From the NCBI GenBank assembly GCA_032717465.1, contig CM064713.1, forward strand, positions 10,888,547 through 10,952,546: a stretch of DNA of 64,000 bases. The letters are read 5' to 3'. The notes below the pieces were generated by a model. It was not told the origin of the DNA. It saw only the letters and a list, made by a program, of their open reading frames with translations, and did not search any database. The position numbers and the translations under genes are program-made. Within the stretch, counting starts at the first letter, position 1. Each line of letters starts with the position of its first letter. This stretch comes from Coenobita brevimanus. Its lineage: Eukaryota; Arthropoda; Malacostraca; Decapoda; Coenobitidae. Below, piece by piece: positions 10,744 through 21,828 of this stretch.

Positions 10744-11016
10744 TCAGCCGTTTGAGTGTCCACTGCAGGACCGGCTTATCCCGACCGAAGTGGGGACGAT
10801 ACAGCCAATGTATCTTTACCAAGTGGCTTAGGCTGTCTGGTAGAGATTGTATGTAGGGTGAGAAATGCTTGTAAGTGTAATTGTTGTGTTGGAGTGGCTT
10901 TAGATGTGTGTGTAGTCTGTGAACCAAGTGTCATTGGCTAGTGCAAGCCGACTGGGTGCAAACATATTTTACAGTATGCGACACTGATTCAACCACATCA
11001 CCCCTTGTGTCCGCCA

Positions 11017-11020
<4 letters not shown>
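10741..11020 (-). mobile_element. SINE-1 copy 2, 5'-truncated
   Basis: Reverse complement of the distal 280 bp of SINE-1, from GCACTGGCGGACACAAGGGG to the ATCAGCCGTTTGAGTG end. The tRNA-like head is missing. It sits tail-out between two (AT)n tracts. Confidence 0.9.

Positions 11021-11074
<54 letters not shown>
11021..11074. repeat. (AT)n microsatellite between inverted SINE-1 copies
   Basis: About 50 bp of AT separates copy 2 (minus) from copy 3 (plus). Confidence 0.97.
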
Positions 11075-11077
<3 letters not shown>

Positions 11078-11455
11078 CTCTGTGGTACACTGGTAAAGTG
11101 TGCGATTTCGCACACTGAAGAACGAGGGTTCGCGCCCCGCCAGGGTAATAAACTTTGCGAGCATTCTTCTGGCCACGTGCTGCTTGGCGGACATCAGGGG
11201 TGCTGTGGTTGAACCAGTGTCACATACCATAAGTATCTTGCACCCAGTCGGCTTGCACGGGCCGATTACACTTGGTTCACAGAGTACACACACATCCAAA
11301 GCCACTAAAGCACTACAATTACACTTACAAGCACTTTTCACCCTACATACAATCTCTACCAGACAGCCTAAGCCACTTGGTAGAGATACATTGGCTGTAT
11401 TGTCCCCACTTCGGTAGGGATAGGCCGGTCCTGCAGTGGACACTCAAACGTCTGA

Positions 11456-11459
<4 letters not shown>
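11075..11459 (+). mobile_element. SINE-1 copy 3, full length
   Basis: It starts AGCCTCTGTGGTACACTGG, keeps the B-box-like GGTTCGCGCC, and ends CACTCAAACGTCTGATGA before (AT)n. It is collinear with copies 1 and 4 throughout. Confidence 0.9.

Positions 11460-11490
<31 letters not shown>
11460..11490. repeat. (AT)n microsatellite
   Basis: About 30 bp of AT at the junction of SINE-1 copy 3 and the 3' end of LINE-B. Confidence 0.95.
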
Positions 11491-11493
<3 letters not shown>

Positions 11494-14122
11494 TAGGCTG
11501 CTTCCCCCAAGGAAAGGGAAGTAGTCTAGACAGGACGACACACTCCAAATTTACTCATCCACTCAAACACATTCATTCACATCTTAGCCCCAAAGGGGAA
11601 AAGCGACAGATCCTCACCACACCACACCGCACGAAGGTCAACTGAACAGTGCAATCAGTGACATCTGCAGCAGGGCCCAACATCAGAGCTGGTTTACACG
11701 TGCAACATCATAATGGAGCCATCCCCTTAGCCACACCTGATCTGATCAGCTGATCAGGCAAAATGCAGGAGAATATCTCTTCAGGGCTGCGTCACCATTT
11801 ATTCATTCACAATTTCTCTAATTATTCCTATCATGTGCAGTCACTCTTCCTTGCTCAACAGACATCTCTCTCGCATCCAACACTCTCTTCACACTGTCCA
11901 TCCATCCTTTTCATGGTCTTCCTCTCAGTTTTACACCTCTCAAATCAGATCTAGTTATCTTTTTCACCAATCGCTCATTATTCATTCTCTCCATGTGCCC
12001 AAACCATCACCCTCTGCTCAACTGGATCAATCATTTCCCGAACAACTCCAGTTCTCTGCACCTCATCATTTCTCACTCGATCCTAACGCATCACTCCACA
12101 TATACTCCTGAGACACCTCATCTCCATTACATTCAAACTTTTCCTCTCTGCTACACCCATATTCCATGTTTCAGCCTCATATAAAGCAGTCAATACCACA
12201 ACATCCTCATACCTGCACAGCCCTCTCTTTACATCCATTCTAAGCGAACGACATCTAAACACTTTTTTCTTTCCTCCCAGCACCTTTCCTACTTCATTCA
12301 TTCTAAGCTTCACTTCTGCATCTATTCCATCCACAGCAACATGCGGCCCTATATATTTAAAACACTTTACCTCCTCAAGCAACTCACCAATCAAAACTAT
12401 ATTCATCCTCCTACCATCTACGAACCTCGTACACATCATCACCTTACACTTATTCTAATTTACTTTCAATTTCCTCCTTCCACACACCTTTCCAAACTCC
12501 TCTACCAGCTATCTTAATCTCTCCTTTGAATCAGCCACCAGTGCAGCATCATTTGCAAACATCAGGTGCTTCAGATTCCACTCTCTACCATTAACATTCA
12601 CCAGCCTCAAATCTCCATCTAACTCTCTTGCACTCACCTCCCTTATAACACCATATAAATATTAAACAACCAAGGCGACATCACACATCGCTGCCGCAGT
12701 CCCACTCTCACGGGAAACGCATTTCTCACTCTTCCCCATGCTCTTCTTTTTACATAAAAACTTTTCACTCCTTTTAGTAACCTTCCATCAAGTCCATACC
12801 ATCTAAAACCAGTCCACAAAGTCTCCCTATCAATCCTATTATGCGCTTTATCAAAATCCATGAAAACCAAAAACACATCCTTACCTTTCGCTAAATACTT
12901 TTCACACACCAGGCTCACAGCAAACACCTGATCCACGCATCCCCTCCCTCTCCTAAAGCCACACTGCTCATCTCCAATCACTCTCTCTGTACCCTCTCTA
13001 ACTCTCTTAATTAACACTCTACCATACACCTTACCTACAACACTCAACAAACTTATACCCTTAAAGCTAATACATTAGTATTTTTCACCTTTATCTTTAT
13101 ATAACAGGACCACATAAGCACTTGCTCAGTCAACTGGCACCACACCTTGCACAAAGCACATATTCAACAATCATACTAACCAGTCAACAATAGTCGCTCT
13201 ACCAACTTTCAGGCATTCCACAGCACACCAATCCATACCCGCAGCTTTCCCTGTTTCCATCTCCTTTACTGCCTCCTGCACTTCCTCCATCATGATGAAG
13301 GAATCATTCAACTCTCCCAACACATTTATTCCTTGCACCCTTGCATCTCCCACAATCTCAGTCTCCCTTTCCTCCTCCACATTTAACAATCTTTCAAAAT
13401 CCTCTGCCCAGCTCTTCCTAACTGCATCCATCTCAGTTGACATCCCTCCATCATCTGCTGTTACTTACTTTTCCTTCCCAGACTCTCCCTTTCGCATCCT
13501 TTTCATCTCCATCCAAAACATTATCTTATTCTGTTGAAAATTCTCGGTCAACCGCCCACCCCACCTCTCATCTGTTGCCACTTTCGCATCACGCACAGCC
13601 ATTCTCGCCCTATTCCTCTTTTCCTTATACCTCTCATATGACACCTCATCCTTCCTCTGTGGCCACACTTCATATGCACATCTCTTCTCAGCCACAGCCA
13701 TACTTACTTCCTCGCATCACCATTCACTTCCCATTCTCACACCACCACCCACTCGTTTCACACCACACACCTCTTCTGCATGCCCCACCACAGCACTCTT
13801 AAACAACTGCCATTCCTCCTCCACAGTGCCATTCTCCTTATCTTTCACTGCGTTCCACTCATCTTTCAATTTCTCCTGATACCCTATCATTTTCTCTCTT
13901 TTACCCAAATCACTCACTTTCAAAACCTCCCTGCCACACCTAAGTATCCCAGCTCTCACCCATGTCTTACCTACTCTCAACTTTCCCTCCACCAGGTAGT
14001 GGTCAGACATACCTCCACCCTCATTTCTCAAAACTCTCACATCCAACAATCTTCCTATTACATTCCTGGACACAACCACATAATCCATGAATGCTGTATC
14101 AACAACCCTTCCACTCTCCTGT
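11491..14122 (-). mobile_element. LINE-B copy 1, 3' part (split by Gypsy-1)
   Basis: On the minus strand this is the RT and 3' UTR of LINE-B. The 3' UTR (11491-11770) matches the plus-strand copy at 56700-57011, including the terminal CCTTGGGGGAAGCAGCC. The 5' part continues after the Gypsy-1 insertion at 20482. Coding segments include 12083-12442, 12643-13050 (RT with GFRRGRGCVDQVF), 13171-13443 and 13717-14088. All are fragmentary. Confidence 0.9.
11770..14105 (-). pseudogene. LINE-B reverse transcriptase, multiply broken
   Basis: Recognisable blocks on the minus strand are the end of the endonuclease (MDYVVVSRNVIGRL, then SDHYLVEGKL), a linker, the RT entry (GKAAGMDWCAVECLK), the finger/palm region (QCGFRRGRGCVDQ, FMDFDKAHNRID) and the C-terminal tail. 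Many frameshifts separate them and motif A reads FDKAHN. The better-preserved copy at 54798-56579 gives the correct order. No function is expected. Confidence 0.85.
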
Positions 14123-15174
14123 TCTCACGAGTTGGAGCGATCCTATATTTAAATAAACTCGTGACATTGAACTTTGGTGGGAAACCGCAAATTCTTGTGG
14201 AATCCCAGTATGTATCAATCAGTCAACCGCCACGTATTCACCCGATCGGGAGTGTTTTCAGAACAATTTTTCACCGTTTCATAAGTGATTGTCTTTATGT
14301 GTGACATTAGCACCTCCGCTGAGTGATTTGTTATGGGCATGTATCGTTCACACTAAATTCATAGCCATTAGCAAGTGCAGGCTGCTCTTGCCTCTCTCTC
14401 GCACAATTTGAAGTCAGTCAGGATTTGAGCGTCGTGGAAGCAGGTTCAATTGGGCCCAGGGTGGAGCAGTGCCGCTGTTGTCCAGCGAGTTCCTGAATTC
14501 CCACCTAGCGTGAGCCGGCGAGAGGTTTAGCGTGTGTGGCAGCATCCTTCCTCAGCAACGATGCCCAGTTCATCCACCTAGCCCCTTTTCTGACCTGTAT
14601 TTTTCTTTCATTTTTTTCCTAGGCTTAAGAGTTAGCTTATGAGTGAGTGTGTTCTCCTTATTTTGAATTCATTTTGAAATATGTAACGTAAACTTCTCAT
14701 TGTAATAAATAAATTTACAGTTCTTTTCTCTTGAGCTTAATGTAATGTAAACTCGTGTTTTATTTCTCCACATTTAGCTTATTTTAGTTATAGCTCCTAG
14801 TTTGCATAAACGCTTTGCTTTATTCACAACTGGTACTTAGGCCAGTCCTTTTTATTAACTTAAATTCATTGTGCAACCAGGAGTTAATGCACTGGCAAGA
14901 ACCTGTTTATCATTAATAGCATTAGATATTGAATGTCAGGGGTGGAGTCACTTTCTTCGGAGGCTAACAGTACCAATAAACAGCACGTGAGAGTAATTAG
15001 TCTCTGCTGTGTACTGTTGAGAAAGTTCATAAATTCTCGTCCTTAGAGAATCGGTGAAGTAAGCCGACATAAAGTAATCATTGCTTGATTTTCACAAGTC
15101 AGTTCTTTGTCCTGTTCTCAAGTATTATTGAATATTATTCTTTCATATTACATACTCTCAAAAACCCTGTGACA
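14123..15174 (+). repeat. Gypsy-1 5' LTR
   Basis: It aligns end to end with 19431-20481. It ends CTGTGACA. The first bases read TCTCACGAG where the other LTR reads TGTCACGAG, so the TG start has been lost by one change. Confidence 0.9.
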
Positions 15175-15176
15175 TC

Positions 15177-15195
15177 TGGCGACCTTGCCAGGATA
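15177..15195 (+). promoter_or_regulatory. Gypsy-1 primer-binding site
   Basis: TGGCGACCTTGCCAGGATA begins two bases after the 5' LTR. TGG pairs with the tRNA CCA end. It is closely similar to the Gypsy-3 site at 57219. The tRNA was not identified. Confidence 0.7.
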
Positions 15196-15486
15196 TTAAC
15201 TCCTAGCTCTAAAGGTATTCACGAGATAATACTCACTCATACTTAGGTATTTATCATTAAAGTCTATAGGCACTATCTTACTGGTGATTATTGACTCAGT
15301 TTTATTAATTTACATAATAGTTTTCACAGTCAGTTGTTTGTTTAATTTTCTTTCTTTACCAGTTAAATAGATAAAACTGGTCACCACTAACCTGTGCCCA
15401 TATTCTTTATTTTAGATTAATGGCATCTTTCTCTGCCAAATTGTAGTCAGTACTGAGTCTCTAGTTACTTAGATTGAGTTAGCATC

Positions 15487-16344
15487 ATGACTACCAACAT
15501 CTATGTACAGGAAGCTAAAGATATGGGGCTTACAGACCCCAAAGAAGTAAAGGATTATGTCGTCTCTCGGCTTAGTCACGAGCAGCAACGCGAGAATGAT
15601 GCTCGTGAAGAGCGTAGAATCCAACGTGAACACGAGCGAGAACAGCGCGAAAACGAGCGAGAACAGCGCGAGGAACGCGAGAGAGAACATCAACACGAGC
15701 AAAAACAATGTGAACTTGAATTAGAACATGAGCGAAAACAACGAGAACTCAAGTTAGAACATGAGCGAGAACAGCGTGAGGAATGAGAGAGAGAACGAGA
15801 ACACGAACGTGCCAAGCGAGAAGCATGTGAAAAACATGAATTTCAAATGCTGAAACTCAAGCGAGATTCCTTGGCTTCAGACACATCTGGTGCAGCTGGC
15901 CCAAGCTCCACGAGCGCTATCCCTGCACATATTATGGCTATCCCACACATCAAGCTTCCTCCATACAAGGAAGGCGAGCGAACTGAGCCATACATAGCTC
16001 GTTTTGAAGACATGGCTCAGCTTTACCAGCTGGATGATGCAGCTAAGAGGCTTCAGTTTCTTAGCCTGTTTGAGGGCCCTGCCCTCGATATTCTCCACAG
16101 AATTCGTGGAGACAATCTCACATATGAGATGATGAAGACTGCACTCGTCAAAGCGTACGGTCTCACAGTTGACGACGCCAAGAGTCAGTTGATGAGGGTG
16201 TGTTTACAGGAAAAAGAGACTGCCGTTCAGTTTCTTGACCGGCTTACTGCTTACTTAGATAAGTGGATGGAGAAAGATGAAACTCCTTCCACGCGTGAGG
16301 GGATAATTGACCTTATGCTGCGCATGCAGCTAGAAAAGTACTGA
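15487..16344 (+). pseudogene. Gypsy-1 Gag, N-terminal and capsid region
   Basis: It opens MTTNIYVQEAKDMGLTDPKE and passes into a long stretch rich in Glu, Arg, Gln and His (about residues 35-115), probably a coiled coil. Next comes a capsid-like region beginning AIPHIKLPPYKEGERTEPYI. One in-frame TGA at 15784-15786 breaks it. The frame ends at 16344 with LEKY and a stop. The layout (charged coiled coil, then a conserved PYKEGE...FE segment) is typical of invertebrate gypsy Gag. Confidence 0.8.
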
Positions 16345-16390
16345 ACCTATGGCTTAGCTTAAGATCTGCCAGGTAAGAGATGCCAGCCAA

Positions 16391-17165
16391 ATGGTGAAGA
16401 AGGCTGATGCATTCGTCACTGCATACGGGTATCAAACTCGCAAGCAGCATACCTGGAACAGGAAACCTGATAAATCTGGGAAACCATCTCAGACTGAACC
16501 CCAGCAACAAGGCCATCTTCAGAATAATGGCCAAGGTCCAAAATCGCAGAGGAAGGACCAGGGGCAAAACACTCAGAAACCTGAGTGGAAGAGGTACAAG
16601 TACCCTAACCAGCAGCAGTATCAGCCACGCAATCGACTGACGGGACAAACCTTTTCAGCACCAGCCTCAGTGTATCAGAGGCAGGAGGCGAACGCAACCT
16701 TCGTTCCTCAGCAGCAGCACGGTGGTGTCGTCCCTAGTAGTACGGGTACTTTCCCTCAGTTCACTAGTCCCACGGTGACAGTGAACACTCCTCCACAGGA
16801 GGCCAATGCTCCGTCACCCCAGACAGTGAGTACAACCCCTCAAGTATCTAATTCTCAGGGCACCATGTTTGCCGCATCATTTATTCAGCAGCCTAATCAG
16901 TGGCTAGCTGCTTCCTCCTCAGCCAGGGTTTGTGGGAGACATTCCTGTGAAGGTCCTGAGAGACAATGGTTCCTCAGGTTGCTCTGTCAGGTAGAGTCTA
17001 GTTCGGCCTGAGGAGTACACAGGTCGACAGATCCAAGCTAACCTTATTGATGGGTCAGTGAGATTGTTCCCTGAGGCACGTATCCAGGTGGCATCTCCAT
17101 TTTACATTGGTATGACACTCGCAGTTATCATGCCAGAACCTTTGTTTGACCTTATCATAGGCAAC
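16391..17165 (+). pseudogene. Gypsy-1 Gag C-terminus and protease relic
   Basis: It starts VKKADAFVTAYGY in a frame different from the upstream gag. The middle is Gln-, Pro- and Thr-rich with no CCHC knuckle visible. Near 16925-16990, in a shifted frame, IPVKVLRDNGSSGCSVR is a retropepsin active-site block with DNG where DTG or DSG is usual. It is followed by VIMPEPLFDLIIGNIEGAK (about 17115-17175), the protease flap end. Frameshifts make it non-functional. Confidence 0.7.
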
Positions 17166-17224
17166 ATAGAAGGTGCCAAGCATAGTTGCACCGAAGATGA
17201 TGCTACTCAGACTTCGGCTGCAGT

Positions 17225-17760
17225 AACATGAGCTATGGCTGAGGCTCCAAACTGTGTCACCCCAGTGACCATTGAATCATTGCAAGATCTGATGTGTAGC
17301 CAAGTTGTTGTCCAAGAATAACGTTCTGACCCGACACTTGCTGCCGTGCGAAAGAAACAAAAGGGTAGAGTGATAAAGTATTCACTGGGAGGTCAAGCCA
17401 AGTTCCTTCATAAACAAGGATGGCTGTACCATGAGTCATGAACACCCCAGGGCGAGGTTGGACTGCAGTTTGTCGTTCCCGCAAAGTACCGCCAAGCAGT
17501 GTTAGAATGGGGTCATTGTTCAGCTTCAGGAGGTCACCTGTGCAAAATGAAAACCCAAGGCCGTATCCGTGCTGACTTTTTCTGGCCAGGGATGGGACGA
17601 GAAATAGATAGTTTTGTGTTCCTGCAATGTGTGTCCATGTACCACTAATCAGGGACATGTCCTTCCTGCGCCGTTTGATCCCACACCCATAATCTCTGAA
17701 GCAGTGGAAAGAGAGGGCAGTGGTGAAGTGGGTGTAGACTTGACGTCTCACTCGTTGGCC
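17225..17760 (+). pseudogene. Gypsy-1 integrase relic (zinc-binding domain and start of core)
   Basis: After a linker that begins 50 nt beyond the protease there are SDPTLAAVRKK, FVVPAKYRQAVLEWGHCSAS, KTQGRIRADFFWPGM and a CXXC remnant, the HHCC domain of a gypsy integrase, then the beginning of the core. Several stops interrupt it. What matters is its place directly after the protease with no RT between, the arrangement seen in full in Gypsy-3. Confidence 0.7.
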
Positions 17761-18019
17761 CCACAGGTCACAGTATGTCCAGGGCCTGTACATACATATG
17801 TACCGTAAGTTAAGGGGGAAGTTCGAGAACCCTGCAGAGACAGTCCGAGGCTGTGTATGAATTACCTTGTGGAACGTCTCGAGCTGTGGGCCTCTCAGAG
17901 GATTTCCAGAGAATGCACATTATCCACATGAGTGTTCACACCCACATGGGTGTTAAAACATGACCTGCCCGAGATTGCGTAGGGATTCTCAGCTTTCTGT
18001 CATTAATCGTAAGTGTAGT

Positions 18020-18240
18020 GTTAAGTTAACCAGTAAACTGCTTGTTCTAAGAAATTTGTAAATTCAAGAACTGGCAAGTTTCCTGGTTAATAATGTTAGG
18101 TTAACTAGTAAACTGCCCGTTCTTAGAGATTTGTAAATTCAAGAACTGGCACGTTTCCTGGTTAATAAGCATTAACCAGTAAACAACAAGGGTTCAGAGA
18201 GATCTGTAAATCTAAAGACTACGTTTCCTGGTTAATAATA
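18020..18240 (+). repeat. Three tandem ~75-bp repeats with inverted TTAACCAG/CTGGTTAA ends
   Basis: Units at about 18020-18095, 18096-18168 and 18171-18240. Each begins TTAACCAGTAAAC (or TTAACTAG) and ends TTTCCTGGTTAATAA, so each unit is bounded by a short inverted repeat. It lies in the non-coding part of Gypsy-1. Confidence 0.85.
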
Positions 18241-18607
18241 ACATAATTACTGATTGCTAAGCAGAGAGAGAGAAATGACACTTTTGATGCTCCACCTTGA
18301 TTCCTTTCGCAGCTGCAGGTGGCGGGTGCAGCATTGTCATGCAGATCAACTGGCCGTCCCTGCCGCATGCTGCTGCCTCTTCTCTTCTGCCTCATCATCA
18401 TTATTTACTATAAATTTGTATTACATGATTTTACATGTAGGCACAGTAACACCACAACTGTCACACCTACACCGTGTATTACATACATCACGCTACATAA
18501 CAATTAGTCGTTAATGTAAATGTAGCGAACTTTTTGCTCAGTCTGACCTGAGTACAGGATTTTTCACCATCATCACGGAGTTTTCTCCTCAAACTTGCTT
18601 CTATTAA

Positions 18608-19270
18608 CTCCTTAACCGCGGGTGTCATTCCAGAATGACATTGCAAAAACTGGACCAAACTGCGGATGTCATTCTGGAATGTTTGTGAATATTTTGAATA
18701 CCGCGCCTTTTTCCGCGCGCCAATTGTTTCAAGGGAGAGTAACTATTAAGTTCTTTCACTCCAGCCGACCCCCACCTCCCTCCTCCCACCCCCTGGGCCC
18801 CCACCTCCCACCCCCAGGCCCCCCACCCCACCCCTGACCAAACACGCATCATTATCTGTCCAGCTGTGTGAGTGTCAACAGCACTGATGTGGCAGTGAAG
18901 TGCGGGCAATTACAGTGCCTTTTACCTGCCTCAGTGAACACAGAGTGGGTGTTTATCATATGTGCAGTCTTCATATATGTTTATAGTATTATTATCAGAA
19001 TGAGGTTGGCATTTGGTAATGGTGTGTGAGCGAAAAATAGTGATTTTAGATCGCTCACTTCTAATGGCACTGCCCATCCAGTGATAGTCAACGAAATCAT
19101 GAAACCTACATCATTGCAAAGCCTAAGGTTAGTACTTTCTAATGGTACCTTATTTTTCACTCTAGATTTATTCCGTGCAGAGTTATAAAGGTTTAAAGTT
19201 TGTTTACATTTTGGCTGGAACTCCCATGGGGGGGGCCAGTCGGGTCAAAACAATGCCCGTGGTTAAAGGG
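18608..19270. mobile_element. piggyBac-like non-autonomous element (TTAA target)
   Basis: 663 bp flanked on both sides by TTAA (18604-18607 and 19271-19274). Terminal inverted repeats are imperfect: CTCCTTAACCGCGGGTGTCATT on the left (first 20 of these compared) against CCCTTTAACCACGGGCATTG, the complement of the right end. TTAA duplication and CCYTT ends are the hallmark of piggyBac-type elements. The left end contains the palindrome TGTCATTCCAGAATGACA. No transposase is present. It lies within Gypsy-1. Confidence 0.75.
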
Positions 19271-19430
19271 TTAACGTAAATACGAGTTTTTTTTCTCTCA
19301 CTGGCGACTGTGACTTTCTCCTGTAGCAGGATAGCACACACACCACAGTGTGAATCTTGTGTGACTGAGTAAGGATTTATATGTATGTATATTTTCCTAA
19401 GAAAAAATAGATCATTTTGATGGGGCGTAA

Positions 19431-20481
19431 TGTCACGAGTTGACGTGATCCTATATTTAAATAAACTCGTGACATTGAACTTTGGTGGGAAACCGCAAAT
19501 TCTAGTGGAATCCCAGTATGTATCTCTCAGTCAACCGCCACATATTCACCCGATCTGGAGTGTTTTCAGAACAATTTTTCACCATTTCATAAGTGATCGT
19601 CTTTGTGTGTGACATTAGCACCTCCGCTGAGTGACTTGTTATGGGCATGAATGGCTCACACTAAATTCATTAGCCGTTAGCAAGTGCAGCCTGCTCTCGC
19701 CTCTCTCTCGCACAATTTGGAGTCAGTCAAGATTTGAGTGTCGTGGAAGCAGGTTCGATTGGGCTCGGTGTGGAGCATTGCTGTCATTGTCCATCGAGTT
19801 CCTGAATTCCCGCCTAGCGTGAGCCGGCGAGAGGTTTAGCATGTGTGGCAATGTCCTTCCTCAGCAACGACGCCCAGTTCATCCCACCTAGCCCCTTTTC
19901 TGACCAGTACTTTTCTTTCTTTTTTTTCCTAGGCTTAAGAGTTAGCTTTTGAGTGAGTGCATTCTCCTTATTTTGAATTCATTTTGAAATATGTAACGTA
20001 AATTTATCTCATTGTAATCAATAAATTTACAGTTCTTTTCTCTTGAGCTTAATGTAAACTCGAGTTTCATTTCTCCACATTTAGCTTATTTTAGTTATAG
20101 CTCCTAGTGTGCATAAACACTTTGCTTTATTCACAACTGGTACTTAGGCCAGTCCTTTTTATTAACTTAAATCCGTTGTGCAACCAGGAGTTAATGCACC
20201 TGCAAGAACCTGTTTATCATTGATAGCATTAGATATTGATTGTCAGGGGTGGAGTCACTTTCTCCAGAGGCTGACAGTACCAATAAACAGCACGTGTGAG
20301 TAATTAGTCACTGTTGTGTACTGTTGAGAAAGTTCATAAATTCTCGTCCTTAGAGAATCGGCGAAGTAAGCCGACATAAACTAATCATTGCTTGATTTTC
20401 ACAAGTCAGTTCTTTGTCCTGTTCTCAAGTATTATTGAATATTATTCTTTAATATTGCATACTCTCAAAAACCCTGCGACA
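19431..20481 (+). repeat. Gypsy-1 3' LTR
   Basis: It starts TGTCACGAG and ends CCTGCGACA. It is collinear with the 5' LTR, including the AATAAACTCGTGACATTGAAC segment and the downstream AATAAATTTACAG, which resembles a polyadenylation signal region. Confidence 0.9.
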
Positions 20482-21090
20482 TGTATACTTATAAATATCT
20501 TTCTTCTCAAACAAGGTATTTCCAATCACCATCTCTCGCTCAACGCATATCCCTATCATTCGTTCCTCATTTTCATTTCTTCCAGGCACACCATGCATAC
20601 CAACTACTCCTTCAACTGCTACATTTCCCACTCTAGCATTCACATCTCCCGTCATTACCACATTCATATTCGCTCCAAAACTCTGCAGTCACTCATCAAC
20701 ATCATCCCAGAAAGACTCCCTCTCTTCTTCATCCCTTTCACTGACAGGCCCATATCCACTCACAATTTCCCACAACTCACGTTCAAATTTTGCTTTCACC
20801 CTCATCAGTCTTGATGACACCTCCTTCCATTCAGTCACACACTGCTGTACTTCCGGGCTCACTAACAGGGCCACACCCTCTCTTGCCCTTCCTCTATCAA
20901 CACCTGACAATCTTCCATTCACACTTCCAAACTTAGACTCACTTTTCCTTGCCATCTTTGTTTCACTCAAACCTAACACATCCAACTTTCTTCTCACAAA
21001 CATTCTCCCAATCTCTTCCCTTTTAGCCTCAATCGTACTACCTCCACACACATTCATTGACCCTATCTTCAGGGTACGGGGATTAGTCAA
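20482..21090 (-). pseudogene. LINE-B endonuclease, N-terminal two thirds
   Basis: Two frames. 20689-21090 begins MTNPRTLKIGSMNVCGGSTI and has GLSETKM (catalytic Glu) and VSGYGPVSERDEEERESFW. 20482-20667 carries MTGDVNARVGN (GDxN block), GICVEREMVIGNT and KDIYKYT before the Gypsy-1 junction. A frameshift near 20680 and the insertion inactivate it. Confidence 0.85.
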
Positions 21091-21285
21091 TCCCTTATCC
21101 CTTACTCTGACCTCTCTCTTTTTAGGAACAAAAAAAAAAAAAAAAAAAAAAAAAATAAGGAGGGGGTCCCTAGTCCCCTCACCTCGCCCCTTTTAGTCGC
21201 CTTTTACAACACGCAGGGAATACAGTTGTAGAATTCTTCCTAAAACAACCTGGCTGCAGAGTAGTAGTACCACCCCAGAGTGTGG

Positions 21286-21288
<3 letters not shown>
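20482..21288 (-). mobile_element. LINE-B copy 1, 5' part (endonuclease and leader)
   Basis: It is the continuation of 11491-14122 beyond Gypsy-1. On the minus strand it has a leader (about 21100-21288) with GGCGACTAAAAGGGGCG, the motif shared with LINE-A, and a run of about 23 T residues (minus strand), then the endonuclease start. Confidence 0.88.
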
Positions 21289-21342
<54 letters not shown>

Positions 21343-21366
21343 TAGATAGATAGATACAGATATATA
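21289..21366. repeat. (AT)n and (GATA)n microsatellite
   Basis: About 48 bp of AT, then GATAGATAGATA, immediately left of the pogo-like element. Confidence 0.95.
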
Positions 21367-21504
21367 CAGAAAAAGTCCATTAATCCGAACACCAATAATC
21401 CGAAAATCTCAATAATCCGATTTTTTCAAGAAGGCTGACAAAAACTCCAGAAGTAAAAAAAAATTAAAATAAAAAAATTCAATCTGGGCGCCAAATGCGC
21501 CAAA

Positions 21505-21828
21505 GTGCCGAGCCGTATGGTCATGGAAGTTTCATGGAAGGAAGCTTCTGTATACTTTGATAAACTGGTGCGTTTCGTTGAACAAAATAATCATTACAGT
21601 GTGGCTGAGGTGATCAATTTCCATATCATGCGAAACGATTTCTGCAAGAAATGTGCCCAGGCTGTCAGGCAGGCTTATATCCGTGACTGGCTGAAGTGCA
21701 TGAGAAACCAGGCAGGTAAATCCACTGATGACGACCCAAGACCAGTTACCCACACTCCAAAGAAGGCACCCCAAGGAACATTAGAAGAAGCAGGTAGTCC
21801 TGAACCGATGCTCGATGATGATGAGTGA
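21505..21828 (+). pseudogene. pogo/Tigger-like transposase, C-terminal remnant
   Basis: 107 residues with the pattern LVRFVEQNNHYSVAEVINFH, then LRQAYIRDWL-like text, and an acidic tail ending MLDDDE. The arrangement resembles the helical C-terminus after the DDE domain of Tigger proteins. The DNA-binding and DDE domains are absent. Position inside pogo-like inverted repeats supports the call. The sequence match alone is weak. Confidence 0.5.

Larger units (their letters stand above)
14123..20481 (+). mobile_element. Gypsy-1: Ty3/gypsy element with internal deletion, inside LINE-B
   Basis: Two direct LTRs of about 1,050 bp (14123-15174 and 19431-20481) enclose a primer-binding site, gag, a protease relic and an integrase relic. 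RT and RNase H are missing. It interrupts LINE-B between codons of the endonuclease: KDIYKYT on one side at 20482-20508, and VVDTAFMDYV on the other side below 14105. Clear target duplications were not found (flanks CCTGT and TGTAT). The LTRs differ by scattered changes and small indels, so the insertion is not recent. Confidence 0.9.

Noticed and set aside
14118..14127. Target duplication of Gypsy-1
   Set aside because: Flanks are CCTGT on the left and TGTAT on the right. Only TGT is shared and it is shifted, so no duplication is claimed.
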